Counted from the stretch's first letter, positions 16,827-26,204 are shown. The stretch: 64,000 nucleotides of DNA from Comamonadaceae bacterium (GCA_021299875.1 JAJTEW010000006.1:62001-126000), one strand, 5' to 3'. A program made the numbers and translations. The notes: generated by a model from the sequence alone, not told the origin.

Positions 16827-17521
16827 TGACCTCTTTGCCTGAGGGCTACCGGGCGCTGGTCGTGGGCGCCTGCGGGGCGATGGGCGGGGCTTTGCTGCAG
16901 CAACTTCAGGCTGACCCGCGTTGCGCGGCGGTGGTGGCTGTGTCGCGCCAAAGCACACCTGGCTTGGAGCTTCTGAGCGAGCCCAGCATCCAGGCCTGTG
17001 CCCAGGCCCTGGCAGAGCAGGGGCCGTTTCATTTGGTGCTGGACGCCACGGGGGGCTTGACGCTCAATGGTCGCGGCCCTGAAAAGCGCCTGGACGAACT
17101 GGAAGCCTCGCACTTGCTGGCAGCGCTGCACCTGAACGCTGTGGGCCCGGCTCTCTTGCTCAAACACTTCGCGCCTTTGCTGGTTTCTGGGCAACGGGTG
17201 ATTTGGGGCAAGCTGTCGGCGCGGGTGGGCAGCATCGAGGACAACCGCAAAGGCGGCTGGTACGGTTACCGGGCGGCCAAGGCGGCGCTGAACATGCTGC
17301 TGCAAACGGCGGCGATCGAGTTGTCGCGACGCAGGCCACTTTTGCTGGTGGCCGCCTTGCAGCCGGGCACCGTGCAATCGGCCTTGAGCCAGCCGTTTGT
17401 GGGCCAGGATGCCCTGCACCCCAAGGAGTCAGCCCAGCGCTTGCTGGCCACCCTCAATGGCTTGCAGCCCACAGGCCGTGCGCAGTTTGTGGACCATCAG
17501 GGGCAGAACATTCCCTGGTGA
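16823..17521 (+). CDS. short-chain dehydrogenase (C-factor-like)
   Basis: A 232-residue Rossmann-fold SDR. The nucleotide-binding glycine motif is VVGACGAMGGAL and the active-site YxxxK is YRAAK in GGWYGYRAAKAALNML. The region LDATGGLTLNG replaces the classical NNAG. It resembles the C-factor/CsgA-like branch whose substrates are mostly unknown. The ATG at 16823 overlaps the SUMF1-fold stop by 4 nt, making it the last of five tightly packed genes. Confidence 0.85.
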   Translation: MMTSLPEGYRALVVGACGAMGGALLQQLQADPRCAAVVAVSRQSTPGLELLSEPSIQACAQALAEQGPFHLVLDATGGLTLNGRGPEKRLDELEASHLLAALHLNAVGPALLLKHFAPLLVSGQRVIWGKLSARVGSIEDNRKGGWYGYRAAKAALNMLLQTAAIELSRRRPLLLVAALQPGTVQSALSQPFVGQDALHPKESAQRLLATLNGLQPTGRAQFVDHQGQNIPW

Positions 17522-17545
17522 TGGGCCCCAAGCGGAGGGCTTTGA

Positions 17546-19471
17546 TCAGCCCAGCGCTTTGGCAATCTTGTGGCGCGGCACGGTGGTTTTGGGGCATTGC
17601 CCCTTGGGCAGATCAAACCATTGGCGCACATCGTTTTCCACGCCCACGCCGTGCATGTAGTTGTAGATGGCTTTTTTCAGGCCTTGGCCCAGCAGGTCGT
17701 GGTCCACGCCCGCTGGCATGGGGGTCGGGTCCACAAAGCCCACATCGTTTTTGGCAAAAGTACCCTCTGGAAGTGGCAGTAGCGTCACGCCATAGGCCTC
17801 GGGGTTCTGGCCCACGGGGGAATGTACGGTGCACACAAATCGGTGAAAAAAGCCACTGTGGATGCAGCCGTTTTCAAACAGCTGGCGCACGTACTCGAGC
17901 GCGTCCACCGTGTCCTGTACGGTCTGCGTGGGGAAACCGTACATCAGGTAAGCGTGCACCAGCACGCCCGCATCGGCAAAGCCTTTGGTCACTCGCGCCA
18001 CCTGCTCGACCGAGACGCCTTTTTTCATGAGCTCGAGCAAACGGTCTGAGGCCACTTCAAGCCCACCCGACATGGCAATGCAGCCGCTTTGCGCCAGCAG
18101 CTCGCACAACTCGGGGGTGAAGGTTTTCTCAAAACGGATGTTGCCCCACCATGAGATCTGCACGCCCCGGCGCAGCAGTTCTTCGGCCAAGGCTTTGAGT
18201 GCCTTGGGCGGCGCGGCCTCGTCCACCAAGTGAAAGCCGGTTTGGCCGGTTTCGGCCACGATCTGTTCGATGCGGTCCACCAGCGTGCTGGCCTGTGCGG
18301 TTTCGTAGCGGCTGATGTAGTCCAAGCTCACGTCGCAAAAGCTGCACTTTTTCCAATAACAGCCGTGCGCCACGGTGAGTTTGTTCCAGCGCCCATCGCT
18401 CCACAGCCGGTTCATGGGGTTGAGCATGTCGAGCAAAGACAGGTATTTGTGCAGCGGCAAACCGTCCCAGGTGGCCGTGCCCACCTCTTCAAACGGGATG
18501 TCGGGCTCTTGCAGGTTGATGAACTGCACCTGACCTGCGCCGTTGCGGATGAAGGTGCGTTGCAGGCGCTGGGCGCTGCGCTGGCCTTGCAGGTGCTCGA
18601 TCAGGCTGAGCAGCGGGCGTTCGCCGCCGTCGAGCGTAACGAAGTCCACATGATCGAACACACGGGCGTCTTTCAGTTCGCGCAGCTCGGTGTTCACAAA
18701 GCCGCCACCGAGGCCGATGTGGATGTGCGGGTGAGAACGCTTGATGCACTGGGCGATGCGAAAGGCCGCATAGACCGAGCCGGGAAAGGGCACGGACAGC
18801 AGCACCAAGGTGGGCCGATGCTGCTCGATGGCCTGCAGCGCCAGACGCTCCAGCGTGGCATCGATCAAATTGGAGGGCTGGGCCAGCGCATGGGCCAATG
18901 CGTCAAAGCTGGGTTGGCTGGCGGCCAGGCGCTCGGCGTAGCGCACAAATTCAAAACCCTCGTCCACCGCATCGCGCAGCACATCGGCCAGGTCGTTCAG
19001 GTACAGCGTGGCCAAGTGCCGGGCGCGGTCGGTTTGACCCAGGGCACCAAAAGCCCAGCCGATCGGGTCGCCGGTGCCGTCGTCTTCATAGGCATCGAGC
19101 GTCGCAAAGCGCGGGCCTTCGGGCAAAAAGCCCCGGCCTGCGATGCGGTGGCTCAGGGTGCTGTCGCGGCCCTGCAAAAAGGCGATCACCGGGTCGATGC
19201 TGATGGCGTAAGCGTGGAAGTGGTCGAGGAAAAAGTTCACCGGACCCGAGCGCTCTTGGACCGGCACAGCCAGCGCCGCGTCACGCAGATCGGTCAGGCC
19301 TTTTTTGTTCAGCAAGGCCAGCACCGTGGCCAGCGCGAGGTCCTCTTGCACCGCATCCCAGCCCTGCGAACGCAAAAAACCCGTCAGGTAGGCCGTGGAC
19401 GGGTAGGGCGTGTTGAGCTGCGTCATCGGCGGGATGAGGCTCAGGACTTTGAACGGGGCGGCGCTGGGCAT
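17546..19471 (-). CDS. B12-binding radical SAM protein
   Basis: A 641-residue radical SAM enzyme. The N-terminal half resembles a cobalamin-binding domain (LLSVPFPGSVYAAFRIAQ and IHIGLGGGFVNTELR). The radical SAM core begins at LTVAHGCYWKKCSFCDV, whose cysteines are spaced CX4CX2C instead of the commoner CX3CX2C. The SAM-binding GGLEVASDRLL and the barrel strand AYLMYGFPTQTVQDTVDAL follow. The reaction is unknown; relatives include methyltransferases and RiPP-modifying enzymes, but no precursor-like gene was seen beside it. It converges with the SDR gene. Confidence 0.88.
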   Translation of the reverse strand: MPSAAPFKVLSLIPPMTQLNTPYPSTAYLTGFLRSQGWDAVQEDLALATVLALLNKKGLTDLRDAALAVPVQERSGPVNFFLDHFHAYAISIDPVIAFLQGRDSTLSHRIAGRGFLPEGPRFATLDAYEDDGTGDPIGWAFGALGQTDRARHLATLYLNDLADVLRDAVDEGFEFVRYAERLAASQPSFDALAHALAQPSNLIDATLERLALQAIEQHRPTLVLLSVPFPGSVYAAFRIAQCIKRSHPHIHIGLGGGFVNTELRELKDARVFDHVDFVTLDGGERPLLSLIEHLQGQRSAQRLQRTFIRNGAGQVQFINLQEPDIPFEEVGTATWDGLPLHKYLSLLDMLNPMNRLWSDGRWNKLTVAHGCYWKKCSFCDVSLDYISRYETAQASTLVDRIEQIVAETGQTGFHLVDEAAPPKALKALAEELLRRGVQISWWGNIRFEKTFTPELCELLAQSGCIAMSGGLEVASDRLLELMKKGVSVEQVARVTKGFADAGVLVHAYLMYGFPTQTVQDTVDALEYVRQLFENGCIHSGFFHRFVCTVHSPVGQNPEAYGVTLLPLPEGTFAKNDVGFVDPTPMPAGVDHDLLGQGLKKAIYNYMHGVGVENDVRQWFDLPKGQCPKTTVPRHKIAKALG

Positions 19472-19635
19472 GTGCGGTGTTGTGGGATCGGTGCGTGATT
19501 ATCATCGGGCAGAGCCCCTGCCCGCATTCAGCCGAAGGGATGGCCCACCAGGCCGCGTTAACATCCCCCCCGTAAACCCATCCACCCACAATCTTCCCGC
19601 CGATTGATTTCTTTCAGCGAACGCCCTTGCCCTGA

Positions 19636-20787
19636 ATGTCCCCTTGTGCTGCACCCTCCCTGTCGAGCTTGATGGTGCAAGCCTCGGCGGAGGAAAAACT
19701 GAGCCCGGTGCAGCAGCGGTTCAACGACTTACTGGCCCAGATCGAGCGTCTGTCTGGCCAGAGCCAGCGCCTGCAAGCCTGGTCTGACAAGCACCGTTAT
19801 GCGCACATTCAGGCCCTGCGCGAGTGGGTGCATCTGTCGCAGGCGTACCGCAAAAGCTTGCTGCTCTTTGTGCACGAACGCCTGCAAAGCGCAGACTTCA
19901 CCGACCGCCAGCAGCGCATGGCGCGAAGGCTGGTGCGCGGTTTGATCGACCAACTGGCCGCCAACGCCGACCCACAAGTACAGGCCCTGGCCGATTTGTA
20001 CGTGAGCGAAGAGGACACCCAAGAAACCGCCCAGGAGCAGGCCGAGGCGGCGCAGCGTTTGCGTGAGCGCATCGAAGAAGCCTTGGGCCAACCCTTGGAA
20101 AAACCCAGCCAGTACCAGACGCCCGAAGACATGATGGCTGCGGGCATGCGCCAGTGGCAACGCCAGCAGCAAGCCGATGAAGACCGCAAGACCGCCAAGC
20201 GAGCGGCCCGAAAAGCGCAAAAACAAGCGCAAAAGAAAAGCGCTGCCGCCGAGAAAGGCGAAGTGCCTGCCGCCGCGCTGCGCGAGTTGGACGCCAAAAG
20301 CGCCATCCGCACGATCTTTCGGCAACTGGCCAGTGCCTTGCATCCCGACCGTGAGCCTGACGAACAAGAGCGGCTGCGCAAAACCGCGCTGATGAGCGAG
20401 GTCAACGCCGCTTATGAAAAAAACGACCTGACCACTTTGCTGCGTTTGCAAATGCAGGTGACGCAGGCCAGTCCCCCAAACAAGGCAGGTACGGCACGCC
20501 TGGCCGACGAGCAGCTGATCGCCATGTCCTTGTTGCTCAAGGAGCAGGTGGCTGCGCTCGAAGACGATCTGGACCAGTTGGAAAACCGCCTGAGCCGCGA
20601 GCTGTGTGTGCCGGTGCGGGCCGATGCCGAAGAGGCCGACCTGAGCCAGTCACTGCAGCGCCTCCAAGCCGACCAGCGTCACAACGCCGAGAGCCTGGCC
20701 GACGATTTGCGTCGCATTCAGAATGAGGCCGAACTCAAGCGCTGGCTCAAAGAGCAGTGGCAGTTGGCGAAAGCCACTTCTGCATGA
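19636..20787 (+). CDS. J-domain-like coiled-coil protein
   Basis: A 383-residue, strongly charged, helical protein. At about residues 217-260 it carries a degenerate J domain: AIRTIFRQLASALHPDREPDE contains the HPD tripeptide needed to stimulate Hsp70 ATPase, followed by a helix ending in VNAAYEKNDLTTLL. The flanks are long heptad-rich coiled coils and a lysine-rich linker (KTAKRAARKAQKQAQKK). It may recruit DnaK to a special client. ATG 19636 is used; ATG 19672 (MVQASAEEK) is an alternative. The 3' end overlaps the convergent GNAT gene by 41 bp. Confidence 0.8.
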   Translation: MSPCAAPSLSSLMVQASAEEKLSPVQQRFNDLLAQIERLSGQSQRLQAWSDKHRYAHIQALREWVHLSQAYRKSLLLFVHERLQSADFTDRQQRMARRLVRGLIDQLAANADPQVQALADLYVSEEDTQETAQEQAEAAQRLRERIEEALGQPLEKPSQYQTPEDMMAAGMRQWQRQQQADEDRKTAKRAARKAQKQAQKKSAAAEKGEVPAAALRELDAKSAIRTIFRQLASALHPDREPDEQERLRKTALMSEVNAAYEKNDLTTLLRLQMQVTQASPPNKAGTARLADEQLIAMSLLLKEQVAALEDDLDQLENRLSRELCVPVRADAEEADLSQSLQRLQADQRHNAESLADDLRRIQNEAELKRWLKEQWQLAKATSA

Positions 20788-21250
20788 AGCTGGCTTGGCC
20801 CGCAGCAGGGTCCAGCGCATAAGGCTCAAAGCCGAAGCCGAGGTAACTCTTCAAAGCCCGCGTGTTGCCCGTCAGCACTTCCAAGGTCAGCTTGCAGCAG
20901 CCGCGCACTTGGGCGTGCTGCTCGGCAGCTGCCAGCAAAGCCTGACCCACCCCCGCGCCCCGGTGACCCGGTAGCACAGCGATGTCGTGGATGTTCATCA
21001 GGGGCTGCGCCTTGAAGGTGGAATAGCCCTCGATGCAGTTGATGAGCCCCACCGGGGCATCCCCCAGCCAGGCGATGAAGCTGGCCGCATCGGTGCGTGC
21101 GGCCAGGTCATCGCACAAGCGCGCTTTCACATCCTGCGCCAGCGCCTCGCCCCCACCCATCGGGTCTTGGGCATAAGCGTCCAACAGCATCACCAAGGCT
21201 TGGCGGTGCGTGGGGTTTTGGTAGTCAACGGGCAGGACGAGAAGTGTCAT
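20747..21250 (-). CDS. GNAT family N-acetyltransferase
   Basis: A 167-residue GNAT-fold protein. The acetyl-CoA-binding motif A is IHDIAVLPGHRGAGVGQALL (the Q/RxxGxG/A element is HRGAGVG), and motif B follows as LTLEVLTGNTRALKSYLGFGFE. The substrate is unknown. It begins 2 bp after the dadA stop, so it belongs to the transcript under the dadA glycine riboswitch and might act on an amino acid or amine. Confidence 0.9.
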   Translation of the reverse strand: MTLLVLPVDYQNPTHRQALVMLLDAYAQDPMGGGEALAQDVKARLCDDLAARTDAASFIAWLGDAPVGLINCIEGYSTFKAQPLMNIHDIAVLPGHRGAGVGQALLAAAEQHAQVRGCCKLTLEVLTGNTRALKSYLGFGFEPYALDPAAGQASFMQKWLSPTATAL

Positions 21251-21252
21251 GG

Positions 21253-22512
21253 TCAGGCGGTGGCGGGGGTCATGAAGGAGCGCACATTGTCCTGCATGCC
21301 CGCCATCACGTGGCCTGCCAATTGGTGCGCGGTGATGGCGCTCAGCGTCCAGCCCAAGTGACCGTGGCCGGTGTTGTAGAAGACGTTGGCCTTTTTGCCC
21401 GCACCCACGCGCGGCAGCATGTTCGGCATCATGGGGCGCAGGCCTGCCCAAGGCACCACTTTGCGGGTGTCGATGTCTGGGAAGCACTGGTTGACCCACT
21501 GAATCAAGGGCTGGATGCGGTCGGCGCGGATGTCCAGGTTGATGCCGTTGAATTCGGCGGTGCCCGCCACGCGGAACCGGTCATCGCCCAAGCGGCTGGT
21601 GACCAGTTTGGTCTCGTCGTCGAGCAGGCTGACCTGCGGCGCGGCAGCTTGGCTGGCACCATCGGGCAGGTTGACGGTGATCGAGTAGCCCTTGACGGGG
21701 TAGATGTTCAGGCGATCGCCCAGCTGCGCGGCCAAGCGGCGGCCATGCACGCCAGCACAAATCACGATGCCGTCAAAGGTCAGTGAGTCGGTATCACCGG
21801 CATGCTTGACCTGCACAAAAGCGCTTTGGCCGTTGGCGGCCACGCTCAAGACTTCGTGTTCGTTCAGGATCTTCACACCCAGGCGCTCGCAAGCCTTGGC
21901 GAGGCCATAGGTGAACTTGTGGATGTCGCCGGTGGAGTCGCTCTCGGTGAAATAACCACCGTAGTAATTTCCGTGCAGTGTGGGCTCAATGGCTTTGATT
22001 TCTTCGGAGGTCACTGCGCGGCGTGGCAAGCCGCCCTGGGCCAGCAGCTTGGAGACTTGAGCGGCATGGTCAAAGCCCTTTTTGTCGCGGTAAAAATGCA
22101 GGATGCCTTCGCGCTTGTGGTCGAACTCGATGCCTTCGGCCTTGGCCCAGGCAAAGTGGTGTTCCCGCGATTCAATGGCCAACTGGGCGGTGGCGATGGT
22201 GTTGTCTCGGTACTTGGGCATGGCAGCCATGAACTCGGCCATCCAGCTGAGCTTGTGCCAGGTGGGGGCGGGGTTCATAAGCAGCGGCGCATCGCTTTTG
22301 AGCATCCACTTCAGGCCCTTGATGAGGGTGGAGGGGTGGGTCCAGACTTCGGCGTTGGAAGCTGACAATTGGCCACCGTTGGCATAGGACGTTTCCATGC
22401 CGGGGTAGCGGTTTTTCTCAATCAGGGTGACGTCAAAACCCTGCTGAACCAGTGCATACGCGGAGGTGACGCCAGTGATGCCGCCGCCGATGACAACCAT
22501 GTGTTTTTTCAT
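21253..22512 (-). CDS. dadA: DadA-family D-amino-acid dehydrogenase
   Basis: A 419-residue membrane-associated flavoprotein of the DAO/DadA family, which deaminates D-amino acids (typically D-alanine) and passes electrons to quinones. The dinucleotide motif MVVIGGGITGVTSAYAL is at the N-terminus. NRYPGMETSYANGGQLSASN is typical of DadA, and a C-terminal glycine-rich FAD segment reads NTGHGHLGWTLS. A tandem glycine riboswitch precedes it, suggesting that glycine is sensed and possibly oxidised. It lies directly downstream of gcvP. No alanine racemase or Lrp gene is adjacent, unlike the enteric dad locus. Confidence 0.9.
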   Translation of the reverse strand: MKKHMVVIGGGITGVTSAYALVQQGFDVTLIEKNRYPGMETSYANGGQLSASNAEVWTHPSTLIKGLKWMLKSDAPLLMNPAPTWHKLSWMAEFMAAMPKYRDNTIATAQLAIESREHHFAWAKAEGIEFDHKREGILHFYRDKKGFDHAAQVSKLLAQGGLPRRAVTSEEIKAIEPTLHGNYYGGYFTESDSTGDIHKFTYGLAKACERLGVKILNEHEVLSVAANGQSAFVQVKHAGDTDSLTFDGIVICAGVHGRRLAAQLGDRLNIYPVKGYSITVNLPDGASQAAAPQVSLLDDETKLVTSRLGDDRFRVAGTAEFNGINLDIRADRIQPLIQWVNQCFPDIDTRKVVPWAGLRPMMPNMLPRVGAGKKANVFYNTGHGHLGWTLSAITAHQLAGHVMAGMQDNVRSFMTPATA

Positions 22513-22539
22513 GGAGCTTTTCTCTCTTTGATTCGTCTC

Positions 22540-22575
22540 AAAAAAGTGGGCAAACAGCACACCGGATGTGTGCTG
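22540..22575 (-). terminator. possible expression-platform hairpin before dadA
   Basis: On the minus strand CAGCACAC-ATCCG-GTGTGCTG forms a perfect 8-bp stem between the second glycine aptamer and the dadA start. Nine bases later there is a run of six T. The gap between stem and T run is longer than in a standard terminator, so it may be a weak terminator or simply a leader hairpin. Confidence 0.45.
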
Positions 22576-22579
22576 CATG

Positions 22580-22790
22580 ACCCCCTCTGTTTGAAACCTG
22601 AGAGATTCACCTCGGATGAGGCTTGCTCCTGCGGTGGTCCCGGGTGACGAACCCGGGTCGCTCTTCAGAGTGTGTGGCGCTTTGGACGCCTTTTCGCATC
22701 GGTCCTTTTGCCTGAGAGTTTCCGGGGTGGTTGCTCCTTCGGCGCTGCACGGAGCTTGTCTAAGCTGTGCAGGCTCTCCCGATGCGAAGT
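22580..22790 (-). promoter_or_regulatory. tandem glycine riboswitch upstream of dadA
   Basis: Read on the minus strand, the dadA leader contains two glycine aptamers. Aptamer 1 (22788-22693) is closed by a perfect 10-bp P1 (TTCGCATCGG with CCGATGCGAA). It holds the conserved GGGAGAGC, CGCCGAAGGAGCAA and CTCTCAGGCAAAAGGACCG elements. Aptamer 2 (about 22692-22580) holds ACCACCGCAGGAGCAAG and ATCTCTCAGG, ending CAAACAGAGGGGG. Together these fill the 335-base gap between gcvP and dadA. Glycine riboswitches usually turn genes on when glycine is abundant. Confidence 0.93.
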
Positions 22791-22847
22791 GGGATTGTAG
22801 GTGATGGGTCCTGTTCTGAGTGAAGTTTTCTAGATTGAAATGGTCAA

Positions 22848-25757
22848 TCAGGCTGCGTAGTCGCTCACCGGGATGCAGCTGCAAAACAGGTTGCGGTCAC
22901 CGTAGACGTTGTCGACCCGGCCCACCTGTGGCCAGTACTTCACGCTGCCCGGCACGCGCTGGGCTTGGGCCGAGCCGACTTCGCGGCTGTAGGGGCGGGC
23001 CCATTCGCTGCCCAGCAAGCTGTCGGCCGTGTGCGGTGCGTGTTTCAGCGGGTTGTTGTCTGGTGGCCAGGTGCCGTTTTCCACGAGTCGGATTTCTTCG
23101 CGGATGGCGACCATCGCGTCGATGAAGCGGTCCAACTCTTGCAGGGTCTCGCTCTCAGTGGGCTCGACCATCAAGGTGTTGGCGACCGGGAAGCTCAGGG
23201 TGGGCGCGTGAAAGCCATAGTCCATCAATCGCTTGGCCACGTCTTCGGCCATCACGCCGCAAGTGTCTTTGAAGTGGCGCAGGTCCAGGATGCACTCGTG
23301 GGCCACATGACCGCTGTCACTGGCGTACAGCGTAGGGTAGTGGTCGGCCAAGCGCTTGCTGATGTAGTTGGCCGCCAAAATCGCCGATTCGGTGGCGTGC
23401 TTCAGGCCCTCGGCGCCCATCATGCGGCAATACATCCAGCTGATGGGCAGCACCGCGGCATTGCCCAGCGGCGCAGCACTGACCGCGCCCACGCCATTGA
23501 CCGGCACGCCACCCGTGGCGTGGCCCGGCAGGTAGGGCACCAGGTCTTGCACCACGCACACGGGGCCGACACCGGGGCCGCCGCCACCATGCGGAATGCA
23601 AAAGGTCTTGTGCAGGTTCAGGTGGCTCACGTCGCCGCCAAACTCGCCGGGGGCGGCCACGCCCACCAGCGCATTCATGTTCGCGCCGTCCACATAAACG
23701 CGCCCGCCGTGATGGTGCACCAATTCGCAGAGCTGCTTGACTTGGGTCTCGAAAACACCGTGTGTGCTGGGGTAGGTGATCATCACAGCGGCCAGGTTCG
23801 CGCTGTGTTGCTCGCACTTGGCTTGCAGGTCGGCCATGTCCACGTTGCCGTTCTCGTCGCACTGGGTGACGACCACCTGCATACCCACCATTTGGGCGCT
23901 GGCGGGGTTGGTGCCGTGGGCGCTGGATGGGATCAGGCAGATATTGCGGTGGCCCTGGCCTTGCGCGCGGTGGTAGGCCTGAATGACCAAGAGACCGGCG
24001 TATTCGCCTTGCGAACCGGCATTGGGCTGCAGGCTGATGCCTTTGTAACCCGTGGCCTGGCACAGCCAGTCGCGCAACTGCCGGTCCAGTTGGGCATAGC
24101 CTTGCAGTTGCTCGGCCGGCGCAAAGGGGTGGACGCCCGCAAACTCGGGCCAGGTGATGGGGATCATCTCGCTGGTGGCATTGAGCTTCATGGTGCAGCT
24201 GCCCAGCGGGATCATGCTGCGGTCCAGCGCCAGGTCCTTGTCGGACAACTGGCGGATGTAGCGCAGCATGCCTGTCTCGGAGTGGTAGCGGTTGAACACC
24301 GGGTGTGTGAGGAAGCTGCTGGTGCGCTGCAGCGATTCGGGAATCAGCGAGGCGGTGCCTTTTTCGAAGGGTTCGAAGCTGGGCAATGCCTGGCCCTGCG
24401 TGGCTGATTCGGCGGCAAACACCTGCCAAAGTTTCTGTATGTCCTCGCGTGTGGTGGTTTCGTCCAGCGAGATGGACACGCTCTTGTCGCAAGCCTTGCG
24501 CAAGTTCATGCCGGCTTGCTGAGCGCGTGCGATGAGCGAGGCCGAGGACTCGCCGATGGCGATCCACACGGTGTCAAACGCGGTTTCTTTGCGCAGCTTG
24601 AAGCCCAGGCTTTGCAGGCCTTGCGCGAAGACGGCGGTGTAGCTCGCCACGCGGCGGGCAATGCGCTTCAAGCCCTCGGGGCCGTGGTACACGGCGTACA
24701 TGCTGGCCACCACGGCGGGCAGCACCTGCGCGGTGCAGATGTTGCTGGTGGCTTTTTCGCGGCGAATATGTTGCTCGCGGGTTTGCAGTGCCAGGCGATA
24801 AGCGGGTTTGCCGTGCACGTCCACGCTCACGCCCACCAAGCGGCCGGGCAGGGAGCGTTTGTAGGCGTCACGGCAGGCCATGAAGGCGGCATGCGGCCCG
24901 CCTGCGCCCATGGGCATGCCAAAGCGTTGTGTGGTGCCCACCACAATGTCGGCACCCATCTCGCCGGGAGGCTTGAGCAGGGTGAGGGCCAACAGGTCAG
25001 CGGCCACGATGAACGCGGCCGACTGCGCATGGCTCTGCGCGGCGTAGCCGCTGAGGTCTTCGACCAGCCCGGTGCTGCAGGGGTACTGCACCAGCGCGGC
25101 AAAGTGTTCGGCGTTCAACGCAGCGGTGAAAGCATCCGCAGTCTGGGGCACCAGCACCTCAATGCCCAGGGGTTGGGCACGCGTCTGGATCACTTCGATG
25201 GTCTGCGGGTGGCAGGCACGCGAGACCACAAAGACCCGGCTCTTGCTTTTGACCGTGCGCAGGGCCAAGGTCATGGCCTCGGCTGCGGCTGTGGCCTCGT
25301 CGAGCATGGAGGCGTTGGCGATGTCCATGGCGGTGAGGTCGGTCACCAGGGTCTGGAAGTTCACCAGCGCCTCCATGCGACCCTGCGAAATTTCGGCCTG
25401 GTACGGCGTGTAGGCGGTGTACCAAGCGGGGTTTTCCAGGATGTTGCGCAGGATCACGCCGGGCGTGTGCGTGCCGTAATAGCCTTGGCCGATGAAGCTC
25501 TTGAGCAGCTGGTTTTGCTGCGCCATGCTTTTGAGCTCGGCCAGTGCAGCCGCTTCGGTCACCGGGGCGGGCAAGTCCATGGCCTGGGCGCGGGCGATGC
25601 TGCGCGGCACGATGGACTCGATCAGGGCGCGGCGCGAGGCCTCGCCGATCACGCTCAGCATGTGTTGTTCGTCGGCAGGACCGATGCCAATGTGGCGGGC
25701 GATGAATTCGGATGGGTTTTCGAGTTCGCCCAAGGGCTTGAGGGTGGACATCAGCAT
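22848..25757 (-). CDS. gcvP: glycine dehydrogenase (decarboxylating), P protein
   Basis: A 969-residue single-chain P protein of the glycine cleavage system. It is PLP-dependent, decarboxylates glycine and loads the aminomethyl group onto the lipoyl arm of GcvH. Visible elements are [13 protein letters not shown] and [15 protein letters not shown] at the N-terminus, the glycine-rich [12 protein letters not shown], and the PLP lysine in [16 protein letters not shown] (about residue 715). ATG 25757 sits 6 bases after a GGAG; alternatives are TTG 25763 and ATG 25751. It is the third gene of gcvT-gcvH-gcvP. Confidence 0.98.
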   Translation of the reverse strand: MLMSTLKPLGELENPSEFIARHIGIGPADEQHMLSVIGEASRRALIESIVPRSIARAQAMDLPAPVTEAAALAELKSMAQQNQLLKSFIGQGYYGTHTPGVILRNILENPAWYTAYTPYQAEISQGRMEALVNFQTLVTDLTAMDIANASMLDEATAAAEAMTLALRTVKSKSRVFVVSRACHPQTIEVIQTRAQPLGIEVLVPQTADAFTAALNAEHFAALVQYPCSTGLVEDLSGYAAQSHAQSAAFIVAADLLALTLLKPPGEMGADIVVGTTQRFGMPMGAGGPHAAFMACRDAYKRSLPGRLVGVSVDVHGKPAYRLALQTREQHIRREKATSNICTAQVLPAVVASMYAVYHGPEGLKRIARRVASYTAVFAQGLQSLGFKLRKETAFDTVWIAIGESSASLIARAQQAGMNLRKACDKSVSISLDETTTREDIQKLWQVFAAESATQGQALPSFEPFEKGTASLIPESLQRTSSFLTHPVFNRYHSETGMLRYIRQLSDKDLALDRSMIPLGSCTMKLNATSEMIPITWPEFAGVHPFAPAEQLQGYAQLDRQLRDWLCQATGYKGISLQPNAGSQGEYAGLLVIQAYHRAQGQGHRNICLIPSSAHGTNPASAQMVGMQVVVTQCDENGNVDMADLQAKCEQHSANLAAVMITYPSTHGVFETQVKQLCELVHHHGGRVYVDGANMNALVGVAAPGEFGGDVSHLNLHKTFCIPHGGGGPGVGPVCVVQDLVPYLPGHATGGVPVNGVGAVSAAPLGNAAVLPISWMYCRMMGAEGLKHATESAILAANYISKRLADHYPTLYASDSGHVAHECILDLRHFKDTCGVMAEDVAKRLMDYGFHAPTLSFPVANTLMVEPTESETLQELDRFIDAMVAIREEIRLVENGTWPPDNNPLKHAPHTADSLLGSEWARPYSREVGSAQAQRVPGSVKYWPQVGRVDNVYGDRNLFCSCIPVSDYAA

Positions 25758-25775
25758 GCGCAACTCCGTTAAAAA

Positions 25776-26141
25776 TCAACCAGCAGAGAACTTGTTGTAA
25801 GCCGTCTCGTCCAGCAAGGCATCGGTTTGTGCTGGGTTGGACAACTTGACCTTGAAGAACCAGCCTTTGCCCAACGGGTCGGTGTTGGCCAGCGATGGGT
25901 CGCCGCGCAGTTCCTCGTTCACTTCGGTGACTTCGCCGTCTACGGGCATGTAAACGTCGGCGGCGGCCTTGACCGACTCGACCACGCCAGCGACCTCTTT
26001 GGCGGCGAAGGACTGGCCCACTTCGGGCAGGTCGACAAACACCACATCGCCCAGCGCATCCTGCGCGTGGTGGGTGATGCCCACAACAGCGGTGTCGCCG
26101 TCAATGTGCAACCATTCGTGGTCTTCGGTGTACTTGATCAT
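25776..26141 (-). CDS. gcvH: glycine cleavage system H protein
   Basis: A 121-residue lipoyl carrier. The lipoylated lysine is Lys58 in [11 protein letters not shown], and the standard N-terminus YTEDHEWL and the C-terminal [11 protein letters not shown] are present. It shuttles the aminomethyl intermediate between GcvP, GcvT and lipoamide dehydrogenase. It lies between gcvT (63 bp upstream) and gcvP (18 bp downstream). Confidence 0.98.
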   Translation of the reverse strand: MIKYTEDHEWLHIDGDTAVVGITHHAQDALGDVVFVDLPEVGQSFAAKEVAGVVESVKAAADVYMPVDGEVTEVNEELRGDPSLANTDPLGKGWFFKVKLSNPAQTDALLDETAYNKFSAG

Positions 26142-26204
26142 GTGAGGGCTCCTGTTGTGTCAGTGTTTTTAATTGGGGTCAGATCCCGATTAATCGATGT
26201 TTTT

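Noticed and set aside
22965..24407. 480-codon plus-strand frame inside gcvP
   Set aside because: Antisense shadow of gcvP, rich in His/Val/Gly/Gln with no recognisable domain and no ribosome binding site.
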